Source: JBOFFC01 sp051648405
GTDB taxonomy: Bacteria; Planctomycetota; Planctomycetia; Pirellulales; Lacipirellulaceae
Length of the DNA: 49,507 nt
Assembly (NCBI GenBank): GCA_051648405.1
Contig: JBOFFC010000126.1
Span: 1-49,507 of the forward strand
Reading direction: 5' to 3'
The notes beneath the pieces were generated by a model. That model did no database searches. It was not told the DNA's origin and was given only the letters and a program-made list of their open reading frames with translations. Each line of letters begins with the position of its first letter. Positions within the stretch are counted from its first letter, which is position 1. Positions 38,175-49,507 of the stretch are shown here, in pieces. A program made the position numbers and the translations under genes.

Positions 38175-38507
38175 CTACTTGTCGGCGAGGTCGCGGAGCA
38201 CCAGGGCGCGGGCTCGCTCCACCGGGATACGGTAGGGCGCTCCCTCGGAAGAGGGGGGCCCGTAGCTCCCCACGAGCTCGCGTTGGGCGTTGATCGTGTC
38301 TTCGGACTCGATGATCAGGGGGGCGACCAACCGATCTTGGTTCAGGTCGTTCTGGACCTCGAAGTAGAGCGCGAACGACGCCAGGATCACGCAGAAAGTC
38401 ACCACGCAGGAGATGAGCCCCCACATGACGATCGAGACCGTGTTCAAGCCGTCCGGCTCGATCCCCGGCTCGGGGATCTTCAGGGCGGCGTTCGGACTGG
38501 ACGACAT
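38175..38507 (-). CDS. Small one-helix membrane protein of the respiratory operon, unknown
   Basis: A 110-residue protein with one central membrane helix (about residues 24-50, SIVMWGLISCVVTFCVILAS) followed by a soluble acidic C-terminal part (ALYFEVQNDLNQDRLVAPL) and a final basic/acidic helix. I recognise no family. It lies between actF (100 bases) and the SCO gene (52 bases) on the same strand. Its place suggests an accessory subunit or assembly factor of the alternative complex III-oxidase chain, perhaps replacing the small ActG/ActH-type subunits of other bacteria, but no sequence evidence supports a name. The start ATG at 38507 is the only good one. Confidence 0.75.
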   Translation of the reverse strand: MSSSPNAALKIPEPGIEPDGLNTVSIVMWGLISCVVTFCVILASFALYFEVQNDLNQDRLVAPLIIESEDTINAQRELVGSYGPPSSEGAPYRIPVERARALVLRDLADK

Positions 38508-38607
38508 CGAGCTGTCTCCGGAGAGCGTAACCGCGGGGGAGGGGGCAACTTCAACAGGTTTCCGTCGGGGCCCTGCCCGGCAGAGCGGGGGGCCGCACAG
38601 CGCCAGC

Positions 38608-39834
38608 CTAATGGTTGTGGTAGGAAAGCGCTATCGGCAGCCGCGGGTCCTGGATCGGGAGCAGCCACTTGCCCGAAGCGGCCCGCAGCCAGCTCCAACC
38701 GACGATCCCTATCGCCCCGGCGGTCGTTAGCACCTCGAGCCACGGCAGCGGCAGGGCCTGCGACCCGCGGGACTGCGGCATGATGATCCACAACAGGTCG
38801 GTCCAGTGCATGCAGAGCATCCAGACCGCCCAAAACGCCATCAGCTTACGGTTCCGGCGGATCTTCCGCGACATGAACCCCAGGAACGGGATCAGCCAGT
38901 GGCCGGTGATGAGCATGAAGCCCACGAACGGCCACATCCCTTCTTGGCGGATGTCGAACCACATCGTTTCTTCGGGGATCGCCGCGTACCAGATCAGCAT
39001 GTACTGGCTAAACGTGATGTAGGCCCAGAAGACGATGAACGCGAAGCAGAGCTTCGCCATGTCGTGGTACTGCTCGGTCCCGATCGACTGCGTGAGGACG
39101 CCCCGGTCCTGCAACAGGTTGCACAGCAGGATCATCAGCGCCATGTAGGCCCCGAACGAGCCGGCGAACGTGTAGACGCCGAACATCGTGCTGAACCAGT
39201 GCGGCTCGAGCGACATCATCCAGTCGAACGCCGCGAAGTTCAGCGAGAGCGCGAAGACCACCGCCGCCGGGCCGCTCCAGTACTGCATCCGCCTGGCGCG
39301 GGCGAGAGGCTGCGACGAATCCTGGCTCAGCGACAGCCCGAGGAACAGCCGCGCCATGCCGATCCACAAGCCGAAGCACACGGCCCAGCGGACCGCGAAC
39401 CAGGTCGGCGACAGGTAGTCGGCTTTCTGCACCAGGATCGGGTCGGCCATCACCAACTCACGGTTGACCCAAGGGTAGAGCACGTCGGACCCCGAGAACA
39501 CAACGCCGAGGATCGGCAGGAACAGGATCGCGCTGGTGGTGAGCGTGCTGGCCGTCAGTTCGGCGAGCCGGCGCAGCGGCGTTCCCCACCGCCCCCCGGT
39601 CAGGTGATGGGCGATCACAAAGAACAGCCCCCCCAACCCCAGGGTCGTGCAGAACATGACCCCCAGCAGGTAGGCGTGCCAGAACCGACCCGACCCGGCC
39701 GAGTCCATCCGCCCCAGGGCGTAGGCGAGCGCCAGCAATCCCAGGCCCGCGTAGAGCGGGACCACGTTCGACGCGGCGAGCCCGGCCGGCGCTTGACGGA
39801 TCTCGGCGACAGTGGGGGCGGTCGTAGCGGCCAT
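38608..39834 (-). CDS. actF: Alternative complex III subunit ActF (membrane)
   Basis: A 408-residue membrane protein with about ten helices. ActF family features seen are GRFWHAYLLGVMFCTTLGLGG near the N-terminus, WFAVRWAVCFGLWIGMARLF, LNFAAFDWMMSLEPHWFSTM and the conserved AKLCFAFIVFWAYITFSQYM with YAAIPEETMWF. ActF belongs to the quinol:cytochrome c oxidoreductase (ACIII) that replaces the bc1 complex in many planctomycetes; it packs against ActC in the membrane and may move protons. It follows the fused actDE gene by 86 bases. The start ATG at 39834 matches the family. Confidence 0.94.
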   Translation of the reverse strand: MAATTAPTVAEIRQAPAGLAASNVVPLYAGLGLLALAYALGRMDSAGSGRFWHAYLLGVMFCTTLGLGGLFFVIAHHLTGGRWGTPLRRLAELTASTLTTSAILFLPILGVVFSGSDVLYPWVNRELVMADPILVQKADYLSPTWFAVRWAVCFGLWIGMARLFLGLSLSQDSSQPLARARRMQYWSGPAAVVFALSLNFAAFDWMMSLEPHWFSTMFGVYTFAGSFGAYMALMILLCNLLQDRGVLTQSIGTEQYHDMAKLCFAFIVFWAYITFSQYMLIWYAAIPEETMWFDIRQEGMWPFVGFMLITGHWLIPFLGFMSRKIRRNRKLMAFWAVWMLCMHWTDLLWIIMPQSRGSQALPLPWLEVLTTAGAIGIVGWSWLRAASGKWLLPIQDPRLPIALSYHNH

Positions 39835-39920
39835 GGCGGACGCCCCTCGGTGGGGGCTCGGCTTGAAATCTTAGGAACGCGGAATCGCTGGGACACGGGC
39901 GACCTAGGTCGCGGCCGCGA

Positions 39921-41297
39921 CTACTTCAGGTTGCTCAGCTCTTGCAGCTTCTCTTGCGGCAGCTCTTCGGCGGTCGCCGCCCGCGACTTCTGCAACACCC
40001 GCAGGTGGAGCACGATCGCCCAGCGGTCTTCAACCGAGATCTGCTGCTTGTAGCCCGGCATGCTCCGCACGCCGTTCGAAACGGTGTTAAAAAGCTTACC
40101 GACCGGCTGCTCGACGACCGACGCGATGTGCACGCTCGACGGAAGGGTCCAGGTCCCTTGCTCGAGCGAGACCGCTCGCTTCGACACCAGCCCGTCGCCG
40201 TCGCCACCCAGGCCGTGGCACGTGGCGCAGTAGATGTTGAACCGCTGCTCGCCGCGCTTGGCGAGCTGCTCGGTGACGGGGATCGGGAAGTCCTTGACCC
40301 AGTCCGGCTCGGGGAGGGCGGGGGGCGTGGCGGCCGCTCCGTCCGCAGGCGCGGCGGGGGCCGCGCCGTCGGCGCCTGCTTGCGAGTAGCTCACCAGCCG
40401 GGCCTCGAGCGGCGACGGGCTCCCGGCCAGCTCGCCGGCGTCCGTGACGCCGTAGTAACGCTTGACGTTGTCCTTCATGCTCCCGCGGGCGATGGTCCCC
40501 TCGATCGGTGGACGCGACGCGCGGTTGTCGGCGAACAGCGCGCTCTGCGACTGCGGCTTGTACTTGGCCTGCGTCTCCATGTCCTTGAAGAACGAGATCC
40601 GCGGCAGGCTGCTGGTCGTGCTGCTGCTGGCCCACAGCCACAGCGGCGGGATGCACGCCAGCGACACGACGCACGCGGCGGCGAGGTTCAAATAACCCGG
40701 CACGGCCCAACCCTTCTGCGGCTGGTCGATCGACTCGACCGCCGTCGCCCCGATCGACTGCAAGAACGCCTCGGTCTCGGTCGAGGCGTACTTGGGGTCC
40801 TTCGCATCGACGAACAGGAAGAACCCGTCGTTCGTGGCACGCAGGAAGCGCTCGCTGGCGTGCAGCGGGTTGTGGAACCGGGGGAGCCCGTTGAGCAGCA
40901 GCATCCCGAAGAACGCCCCGAAGGCCGACATCAGGATCGTCGATTCGAACATCACGGGGATGTTCGCCGGCACACTGAACGACGGCTTGCCGCTGATCGC
41001 GAAGTCGTAGCCGGCGAGGAACCAGGGCCCTTCGGCGCTGTTCATGTAGTACTGCATCGAGATGCCGACGATCGACCCGGTCAGCCCCATGCAGAAGACG
41101 ACCCACGGCAGGATCGTGCCGTGCTGCTTCAGCGCGTCGTCCAGGCCGATGACGGCGAACGGCGAGTACGCCTCTACCTTGCGGTAGCCCTCGTCGGTCG
41201 TCTTGCCCGCCGCCGCAATCAGCGCGTCGTGGTCGGCGAATTGCGCGAGCGAACCGAGTCGCTTCGGCGTAGCGGGGGTAGGACTTTGGTTTGCCAT
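39921..41297 (-). CDS. actD-actE: Fused ActD-ActE of alternative complex III
   Basis: A 458-residue protein that joins two subunits normally encoded apart. Residues about 1-200 are ActD (DUF3341) with two membrane helices (VVFCMGLTGSIVGISMQYYM; FESTILMSAFGAFFGMLLLN) and the family segments ISGKPSFSVPANIPVMFEST. A further helix (about 204-222) follows and then a linker rich in Ala/Pro (about 300-335). Residues about 335-440 are the mono-heme cytochrome c ActE, heme at Cys357-x2-Cys360-His361 (YCATCHGLGGDGDGLV) with Met413 (RSMPGY) as likely axial ligand. No stop or start separates the two. ActE passes electrons from the complex toward the oxidase; the fusion fixes its stoichiometry. It lies between actC and actF. 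Confidence 0.93.
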   Translation of the reverse strand: MANQSPTPATPKRLGSLAQFADHDALIAAAGKTTDEGYRKVEAYSPFAVIGLDDALKQHGTILPWVVFCMGLTGSIVGISMQYYMNSAEGPWFLAGYDFAISGKPSFSVPANIPVMFESTILMSAFGAFFGMLLLNGLPRFHNPLHASERFLRATNDGFFLFVDAKDPKYASTETEAFLQSIGATAVESIDQPQKGWAVPGYLNLAAACVVSLACIPPLWLWASSSTTSSLPRISFFKDMETQAKYKPQSQSALFADNRASRPPIEGTIARGSMKDNVKRYYGVTDAGELAGSPSPLEARLVSYSQAGADGAAPAAPADGAAATPPALPEPDWVKDFPIPVTEQLAKRGEQRFNIYCATCHGLGGDGDGLVSKRAVSLEQGTWTLPSSVHIASVVEQPVGKLFNTVSNGVRSMPGYKQQISVEDRWAIVLHLRVLQKSRAATAEELPQEKLQELSNLK

Positions 41298-41307
41298 GGT
41301 CTTGCTT

Positions 41308-41387
41308 GGCTGTCGGCTATCGGCCGTTGGCTATCAATGAACTCGTCGCGGAAGCATCGTCTAGCTGACGGCCGAGAGCCGACAGCC
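41308..41387. repeat. Imperfect palindrome inside the act operon
   Basis: Arms of 24 bases at 41308-41331 and 41364-41387 match at 21 positions (left arm begins GGCTGTCGGCTATCGGCC; right arm ends GAGAGCCGACAGCC). It fills most of the 97-base gap between actC and the fused actDE gene, so the transcript can form a long hairpin between two subunit genes. Such a hairpin may protect the 3' end of actC mRNA or reduce read-through. Confidence 0.75.
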
Positions 41388-41394
41388 ACTCTTC

Positions 41395-42813
<1,419 letters not shown>

Positions 42814-42891
42814 GCGCGAGCTTCAGTCAGGATTCGTGAGCGGAAAACGTCTCGGGGGAGGGGGCCTGCGGCGCCTCCCAAAACGCGGGTG

Positions 42892-46155
<3,264 letters not shown>

Positions 46156-46264
46156 CGAGAGCGTGCTGCGGGAGGGTGCGGGGGACGCCCGTGGCGGGCG
46201 TGGTGCTTCGACTCGGAGGGGGTCACGACGGGGACAGCCAAGCGGTCGTCCCATCCGCTAGCCC

Positions 46265-47122
46265 TTATCGATGACACGTCGAGCAGTTGGTGTTCGGGTG
46301 GATCTGGAGATCGTCGCGGACCTTCGCGCCGACCTTCGCCTGCGGCTCGTCGGGGACCCACGCCATGTTCGTGATCTGGTCGAGCGGCCGGAGGTGCGGC
46401 TCGGGGTTCCGGTGGCAGTCGAGGCACCAGCTCATCGACAGCGGCTTGTCCTGGTGAACGACCTCCATCCGGTCGATCCGCCCGTGGCACGAAACGCAGC
46501 CGACGCCGCGGTTTACGTGCGCCGAGTGGTTGAAGTAGACGTAGTCGGCCAGGTCGTGGATCCGCTCCCATTCGATCGACTTGCCGGTCGCGATGCTGTC
46601 GCGCACGAGCGTCAGCTTCGGGCTCGCGGGGTGGACGACCGTCTTGGCGAGCGTGCCGTCGGGCTTTTGCGAAGCGTTGTGGCAGTTCGCACAGGTCGAG
46701 GTCGCCGGGACCGCGGCGTGGGCCGCCTTCTCCACCGTGTTGTGGCAGTACCGGCAGTCCATCTTCAGCTCACCCGCGTGGATCTTGTGGCTGAAGGGGA
46801 CCGGCTGCGTCGGCTGGTACCCGGTGTACATCACCTCCGGCAGCGTGCCGTAGAACAGCGTCCCGCCGACATACGCGGCGCCTAGGGCGATGCCCCCCAG
46901 GACCATGGTGGTGAACTTGTTGACCCACGGCGGGAAGACAAAGCGATCCACGTCGGCAAGGTCCCGGAGGCGTTCAGGAAGGGCGCCCTCGAACGAGCCC
47001 GAACGGGTCCCGCTTCGCAGGCGTAAATCTTTGTCAATCAACCACTTCGGCCGCTGCGGGAGGTCCGGAACGGCGTCCGACGAAACCTGCCGGTCGGCCC
47101 GCTCCGCGCACCTCAAGCGCAC
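46265..47122 (-). CDS. actA: Alternative complex III subunit ActA (pentaheme cytochrome c)
   Basis: The protein has five heme-binding CxxCH motifs, at Cys123, Cys144, Cys209, Cys233 and Cys280 (CRYCH, CANCH, CVSCH, CLDCH, CSTCH) when counted from the GTG at 47122 (285 residues). One N-terminal membrane helix (VLGGIALGAAYVGGTLFYG, about 74-92) anchors it facing the periplasm. It ends one residue after the last motif. A second in-frame GTG at 46951 gives 228 residues beginning DRFVFPPWVNK, which looks like the usual ActA start, so the real start is uncertain. It is the first gene of the operon; the multiheme subunit receives electrons from ActB. Confidence 0.93.
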   Translation of the reverse strand: MRLRCAERADRQVSSDAVPDLPQRPKWLIDKDLRLRSGTRSGSFEGALPERLRDLADVDRFVFPPWVNKFTTMVLGGIALGAAYVGGTLFYGTLPEVMYTGYQPTQPVPFSHKIHAGELKMDCRYCHNTVEKAAHAAVPATSTCANCHNASQKPDGTLAKTVVHPASPKLTLVRDSIATGKSIEWERIHDLADYVYFNHSAHVNRGVGCVSCHGRIDRMEVVHQDKPLSMSWCLDCHRNPEPHLRPLDQITNMAWVPDEPQAKVGAKVRDDLQIHPNTNCSTCHR

Positions 47123-47342
47123 AACGGCTGCTTGGTTAAGTAAGGTACCGACCTCGCGGCCGGCAGCCTATCGGATAAAGCGTCACACCCACATGGGGGG
47201 GTGGTTTTTACCGCACTATTGTCGCGCCCGGCCGAATCTCGCGTTGCTGCGCAGCCGACTCCGGTCCCGGCGCAAGTCTGTCGCGACTCCCGCGCGTACC
47301 GCCTATGTTGAAGGCTCACTCCCCAGAGAAAACCCCGCCAAC
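47123..47342. other. Divergent intergenic region driving the respiratory operon and the peptidase gene
   Basis: A 220-base non-coding stretch with lower GC than its surroundings near 47135-47220 (GGTTAAGTAAGG, GGATAAAGC, GGTTTTTACC). It must hold the promoter of the 14.8-kb act/cox operon on the minus strand. I could not find a -35/-10 pair close to consensus, so the site cannot be placed. TATGTT at 47304-47309 is a possible -10 for the plus-strand peptidase gene. Confidence 0.4.
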
Positions 47343-48808
47343 ATGCCGTCCCAACGTCCGTTTCTCGCAGCGGTCGCCTCGCTGCTGATCACCTGTGCGA
47401 CCCTCGCCGGGGCCGCCGACTTCGACCTCTACGGCCGGTCGGGGGACGCCATCGCGATCGACCTCGCGTCGCTCCCGGGGATCGCCCCCGGCTCGACGTT
47501 CGGCAGCCCCGCGCTCACGACCACGGGTCACAGCTTGCTGACGAGCGACACGCTCGGCGGAGAGGCCTTCGCGTCGTCCGGAAGGCTGTGGGTCTTCCCG
47601 AATCCCGCACGCAACACGGCCGCGCTCGGGGATGCCAACGCCGCGGCCCGCGGCTTCCAGGGGGTGCTTGCCGGCTCGGTCCTGGTGAACGGCGCCGCGA
47701 CGTCGTTCGCGGTCACGGTGCAGCCGGGCTACTCGGGGGCGGGGGAGGGGTCCGTCGGCCAGAGCCTCGAACGCTTCAACGGCACAGCCAACAACCCGCT
47801 GTTCGTCGCCCAACAGCAGCAGCGGCTGCGGTACTTTGGGTTCGTCGCTCAAGGAGGAGGCGCGGTTCCGGCGACCGGTTCGTTTACCGCCGCAACCGAT
47901 CAAGCCGCGAGGACGTTTCAAGGGGCCTTCCTCGGGGGACTGAACACCACGCAGGCGAGCGCCGACGGGATCATCGGCCCCACGACCGCCGGCTGGCTCA
48001 ACGCCCGCAACGCGCCGCAGTGGGTCGAGCTCATCGACCCCGACCCGCAGACTCCCGGGCAATTCAACGAGAACAACCTCCGTGGGAACTTCGACCTACT
48101 CCCCGGCTTCGACTCCGGCGGCGGCGGGCGCACCGGACGCACGCCGCAACCCGAACGCTTCGGCACGAACTGGTCGGTCGATCTGTTCGTCGGCAGCTCG
48201 GCGCTCGCGAAGCAAACCACCGGCCGCGGCCAACTGATGAACGGCATGTCGACCGCCGACGGCTATGGATCGTCGGCGTTTCACTCCTCGCACCGCGTCG
48301 GGATGGACATCGACATCGACGTCGATCCCTCGACCTGGAACTTCGGCAACGGCGTGCTCAGCACCGAGGAGTCGATCGCAGCGCAGCACGGCATCGCCTT
48401 CGCCACTGCGCCGGGCACGGTCGGCCTCGCGCGAATCCTCACGTCAAACCAAGACATCCTGGGAGCGATCAACGCCGTCCGCCCGGGGCTCGCCGTGTAC
48501 GACTCGTCTGGCGGGCACCAGAACCACATGCACCTCGACACCCGCGGCCGACGCGCGTGGCGGGCGTCGCGCGGCTGGCCGGCGACTTCAACGCCGACGG
48601 CCGCGTCGATGCGGCCGACTACACGGTCTGGCGCGACGGCCTGGGGGTCACGACGACGCAGGGGCGACTCGCCGACTGGCAGTCGATCTACGGCGGCGTC
48701 GAAGCGGGCTTCGCGACCGCCGACGCGATCCCCGAGCCAACGGCCGCCACGCTCGCCGCGATAGCCATTTGCACAACGGCGAGCCGGCGGCGCCAGCCGT
48801 CGCAGTGA
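47343..48808 (+). CDS. Secreted LAS/M15-type peptidoglycan peptidase, dockerin-like and PEP-CTERM, with frameshift
   Basis: The ATG at 47343 gives a signal peptide (PFLAAVASLLITCATLAGAA). Residues about 138-222 resemble a PG_binding_1 domain (QQQQRLRYFGF; TFQGAFLGGL; DGIIGPTTAGWLN). Residues about 275-404 carry the zinc-peptidase motifs SSHRVGMDID (S-x-H-x2-G-x3-D; His317, Asp324) and NHMHLDT (His395-x-His397), as in M15/M74 LAS metallopeptidases that cut peptidoglycan cross-links. After HMHLDTRG the frame is lost. The -1 frame continues with GDFNADGRVDAADYTVWRDG (dockerin-like) and the PEP-CTERM end IPEPTAATLAAIAICTTA then RRR, stopping at 48808. One base is therefore missing within about 48541-48580; the unshifted frame ends at 48764. 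It is either a real lesion or a sequence error. Confidence 0.75.
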
Positions 48809-48840
48809 CCCCGTCTGCGACATCGCGCTCGTCGAGAAGT

Positions 48841-48867
48841 CTCACGCAAAGACGCAGAGGACGCGCG
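48841..48867. repeat. Degenerate dispersed 27-mer (copy 2)
   Basis: Matches 16571-16597 at 22 of 27 positions (starts CTCACGCAAAGACGC). It lies directly after the peptidase gene and before the second copy of the palindromic element. Confidence 0.45.
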
Positions 48868-48889
48868 AAGCGGCGGACGCGCGTTTCTC

Positions 48890-49003
48890 GAGCCGCGCCC
48901 GAAGGAAGCGGAGCGACGCGGAAACCACCAATGACCAACAGAAGTGGGCAGTGGGCAGTCGCCAAGCGCTTGCGCGTTTTGGTCATTGGTGCTTGGTCAT
49001 TGG
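48890..49003. repeat. Palindromic element, partial copy 2
   Basis: The outer left arm (48890-48913) is present almost exactly as at 14441. It is followed by the inner left unit CACCAATGACCAA (48926-48938) and the inner right unit TTGGTCATTGGTGCTTGGTC (from 48979). The central loop is different and longer (it has GTGGGCAGTGGGCAGT), and the outer right arm is missing. It lies between the peptidase and SUI1 genes, 32 bases before the SUI1 start codon. Confidence 0.8.
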
Positions 49004-49034
49004 GTCGTTGCGTCACTGTGCTAAACTCCCCCCC

Positions 49035-49388
49035 ATGGGCCTCTTCGACGGAATGCCGCTCCAGCGGCCGGTGACGTGCGACGCGTGCGGCCGCGTCGTC
49101 GCTAACTGCATGTGTCCCCCCGCCGCAATGCAATCGACAACGCGCGACCCGAGCGAACAGCAACCGCGCGTCCGCCGCGAGCGCCGGCGCGGCAAGTGGT
49201 GCGCCGTCGTCGCGGGGCTCGACGACGACCCGGCGACGCTCAAAACGCTGCTCTCCGCGCTGCGAACCAAGCTCGGTTGCGGCGGCGGCGTCTCCGACGG
49301 CGAGCTCGTGCTGCAAGGTGACTGCCGCGACGCGGTGGTCGCGAAGCTCGTCGAGCTCGGCTACAAGGCGAAGGCCTCGGGGGGCTGA
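49035..49388 (+). CDS. eIF1/SUI1-family translation factor (YciH-like)
   Basis: A 117-residue protein. The C-terminal part (about 48-117: GKWCAVVAGLDDDPATLKTL, LRTKLGCGGGVSDGELVLQG, AVVAKLVELGYKAKASGG) is the SUI1/eIF1 domain, with the K-L-G-C-G-G...I-x-L-Q-G-D pattern. The N-terminal part carries a small four-Cys motif CDACGRVVANCMC (Cys15, 18, 25, 27), a possible zinc knuckle seen in bacterial YciH-type proteins. In bacteria this protein modulates start-codon fidelity and may act under stress. The start ATG at 49035 is chosen because the four-Cys motif follows it; the upstream frame overlaps a repeat. A palindrome follows the stop. Confidence 0.93.
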   Translation: MGLFDGMPLQRPVTCDACGRVVANCMCPPAAMQSTTRDPSEQQPRVRRERRRGKWCAVVAGLDDDPATLKTLLSALRTKLGCGGGVSDGELVLQGDCRDAVVAKLVELGYKAKASGG

Positions 49389-49423
49389 CGCGCGTCGCGA
49401 AACGAGCGCTCGTAACACCGAGC

Positions 49424-49507
49424 CGCGACCGTCAAGGGAGCGACCGAGCACGTTCGCCGCGTCAATCGATTGCGCTACGCCCGTTGGTCGCTCCCTTGAC
49501 GGTCGCG
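49424..49507. repeat. Perfect 22-bp inverted repeat at the window end
   Basis: The left arm (49424-49445, CGCGACCGTCAAGGGAGCGA then CC) is the exact reverse complement of the right arm (49486-49507), with a 40-base loop. The right arm reaches the last base of the window, so it may extend further. It lies 35 bases after the SUI1 stop and could end the transcript as a hairpin, or belong to a dispersed repeat family. Confidence 0.85.

Noticed and set aside
47123..47342. Promoter of the act operon
   Set aside because: Several -10-like strings (for example the reverse of GGATAAAG) were tried but none had a -35 at 16-18 bases, so no site is annotated.
48541..48580. Programmed -1 frameshift in the peptidase gene
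   Set aside because: No X-XXY-YYZ slippery heptamer is seen in the region, so a simple one-base loss or sequence error is more likely.

Overview
This is a very GC-rich chromosomal window from a planctomycete, most likely order Pirellulales and tentatively a Lacipirellulaceae-type genus. The assignment is an inference from marker families, since there is no rRNA here. The markers are two DUF1559 pilin-like proteins with an H-(x)n-DG tail, three PEP-CTERM/dockerin-like secreted proteins, a BBP7-type beta-barrel, an ECF sigma factor beside a membrane Ser/Thr kinase, a protein with a FESLETR N-terminus and SdrD-like/DUF11 modules, and an alternative complex III operon. I saw no tRNA, rRNA, CRISPR array, phage or transposase gene.

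Layout. 0-5.4 kb: TPR protein, secreted Lon-type (S16) protease, DUF1559 protein. 5.4-11.5 kb: membrane-anchored ClpP-like protease, acetyl-CoA synthetase, Uma2 nuclease-fold protein with a good sigma70-type promoter, a small hydrophobic protein, an Nramp-related transporter and a frameshifted DUF4345 gene. 11.6-17.7 kb: DUF4832-type PEP-CTERM protein, UDP-glucuronate decarboxylase, an internally duplicated STN/secretin-N-like protein, VanZ-like protein, TadA. 17.7-24.5 kb: cell-surface genes (SdrD/DUF11 protein, BBP7 barrel) and the sigma factor/kinase pair. 24.9-32.4 kb: a PEP-CTERM protein translationally coupled to a DUF1559 gene, FHA protein, VapBC-like toxin-antitoxin pair, dnaE.

32.4-47.1 kb is one long minus-strand respiratory operon. 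In transcription order it is actA (pentaheme cytochrome), actB (molybdopterin-like plus Fe-S), actC (NrfD-like), a fused actD-actE, actF, a 110-residue orphan membrane protein, a SCO copper chaperone, coxB (CuA plus cytochrome c), coxA (A2-type), an enlarged coxC and cox subunit IV. It encodes a quinol-to-oxygen chain in which alternative complex III probably feeds an aa3-type oxidase directly. 47.3-49.4 kb: a secreted LAS-type peptidoglycan peptidase (PG-binding + peptidase + dockerin-like + PEP-CTERM, broken by one frameshift) and an eIF1/SUI1-type protein.

Between the genes there are several families of palindromic or tandem repeats. One 150-bp palindrome at 14.44 kb has a partial second copy at 48.9 kb. 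Other elements lie at 14.6, 16.6, 24.55, 41.3 and 49.4 kb. One tandem 10-mer array supplies the C-terminus and stop codon of the VanZ-like gene. The most notable observations are the actD-actE fusion, the enlarged CoxC, the orphan membrane protein in the respiratory operon, the repeat families, and two single-base frameshifts that are either real or sequence errors.
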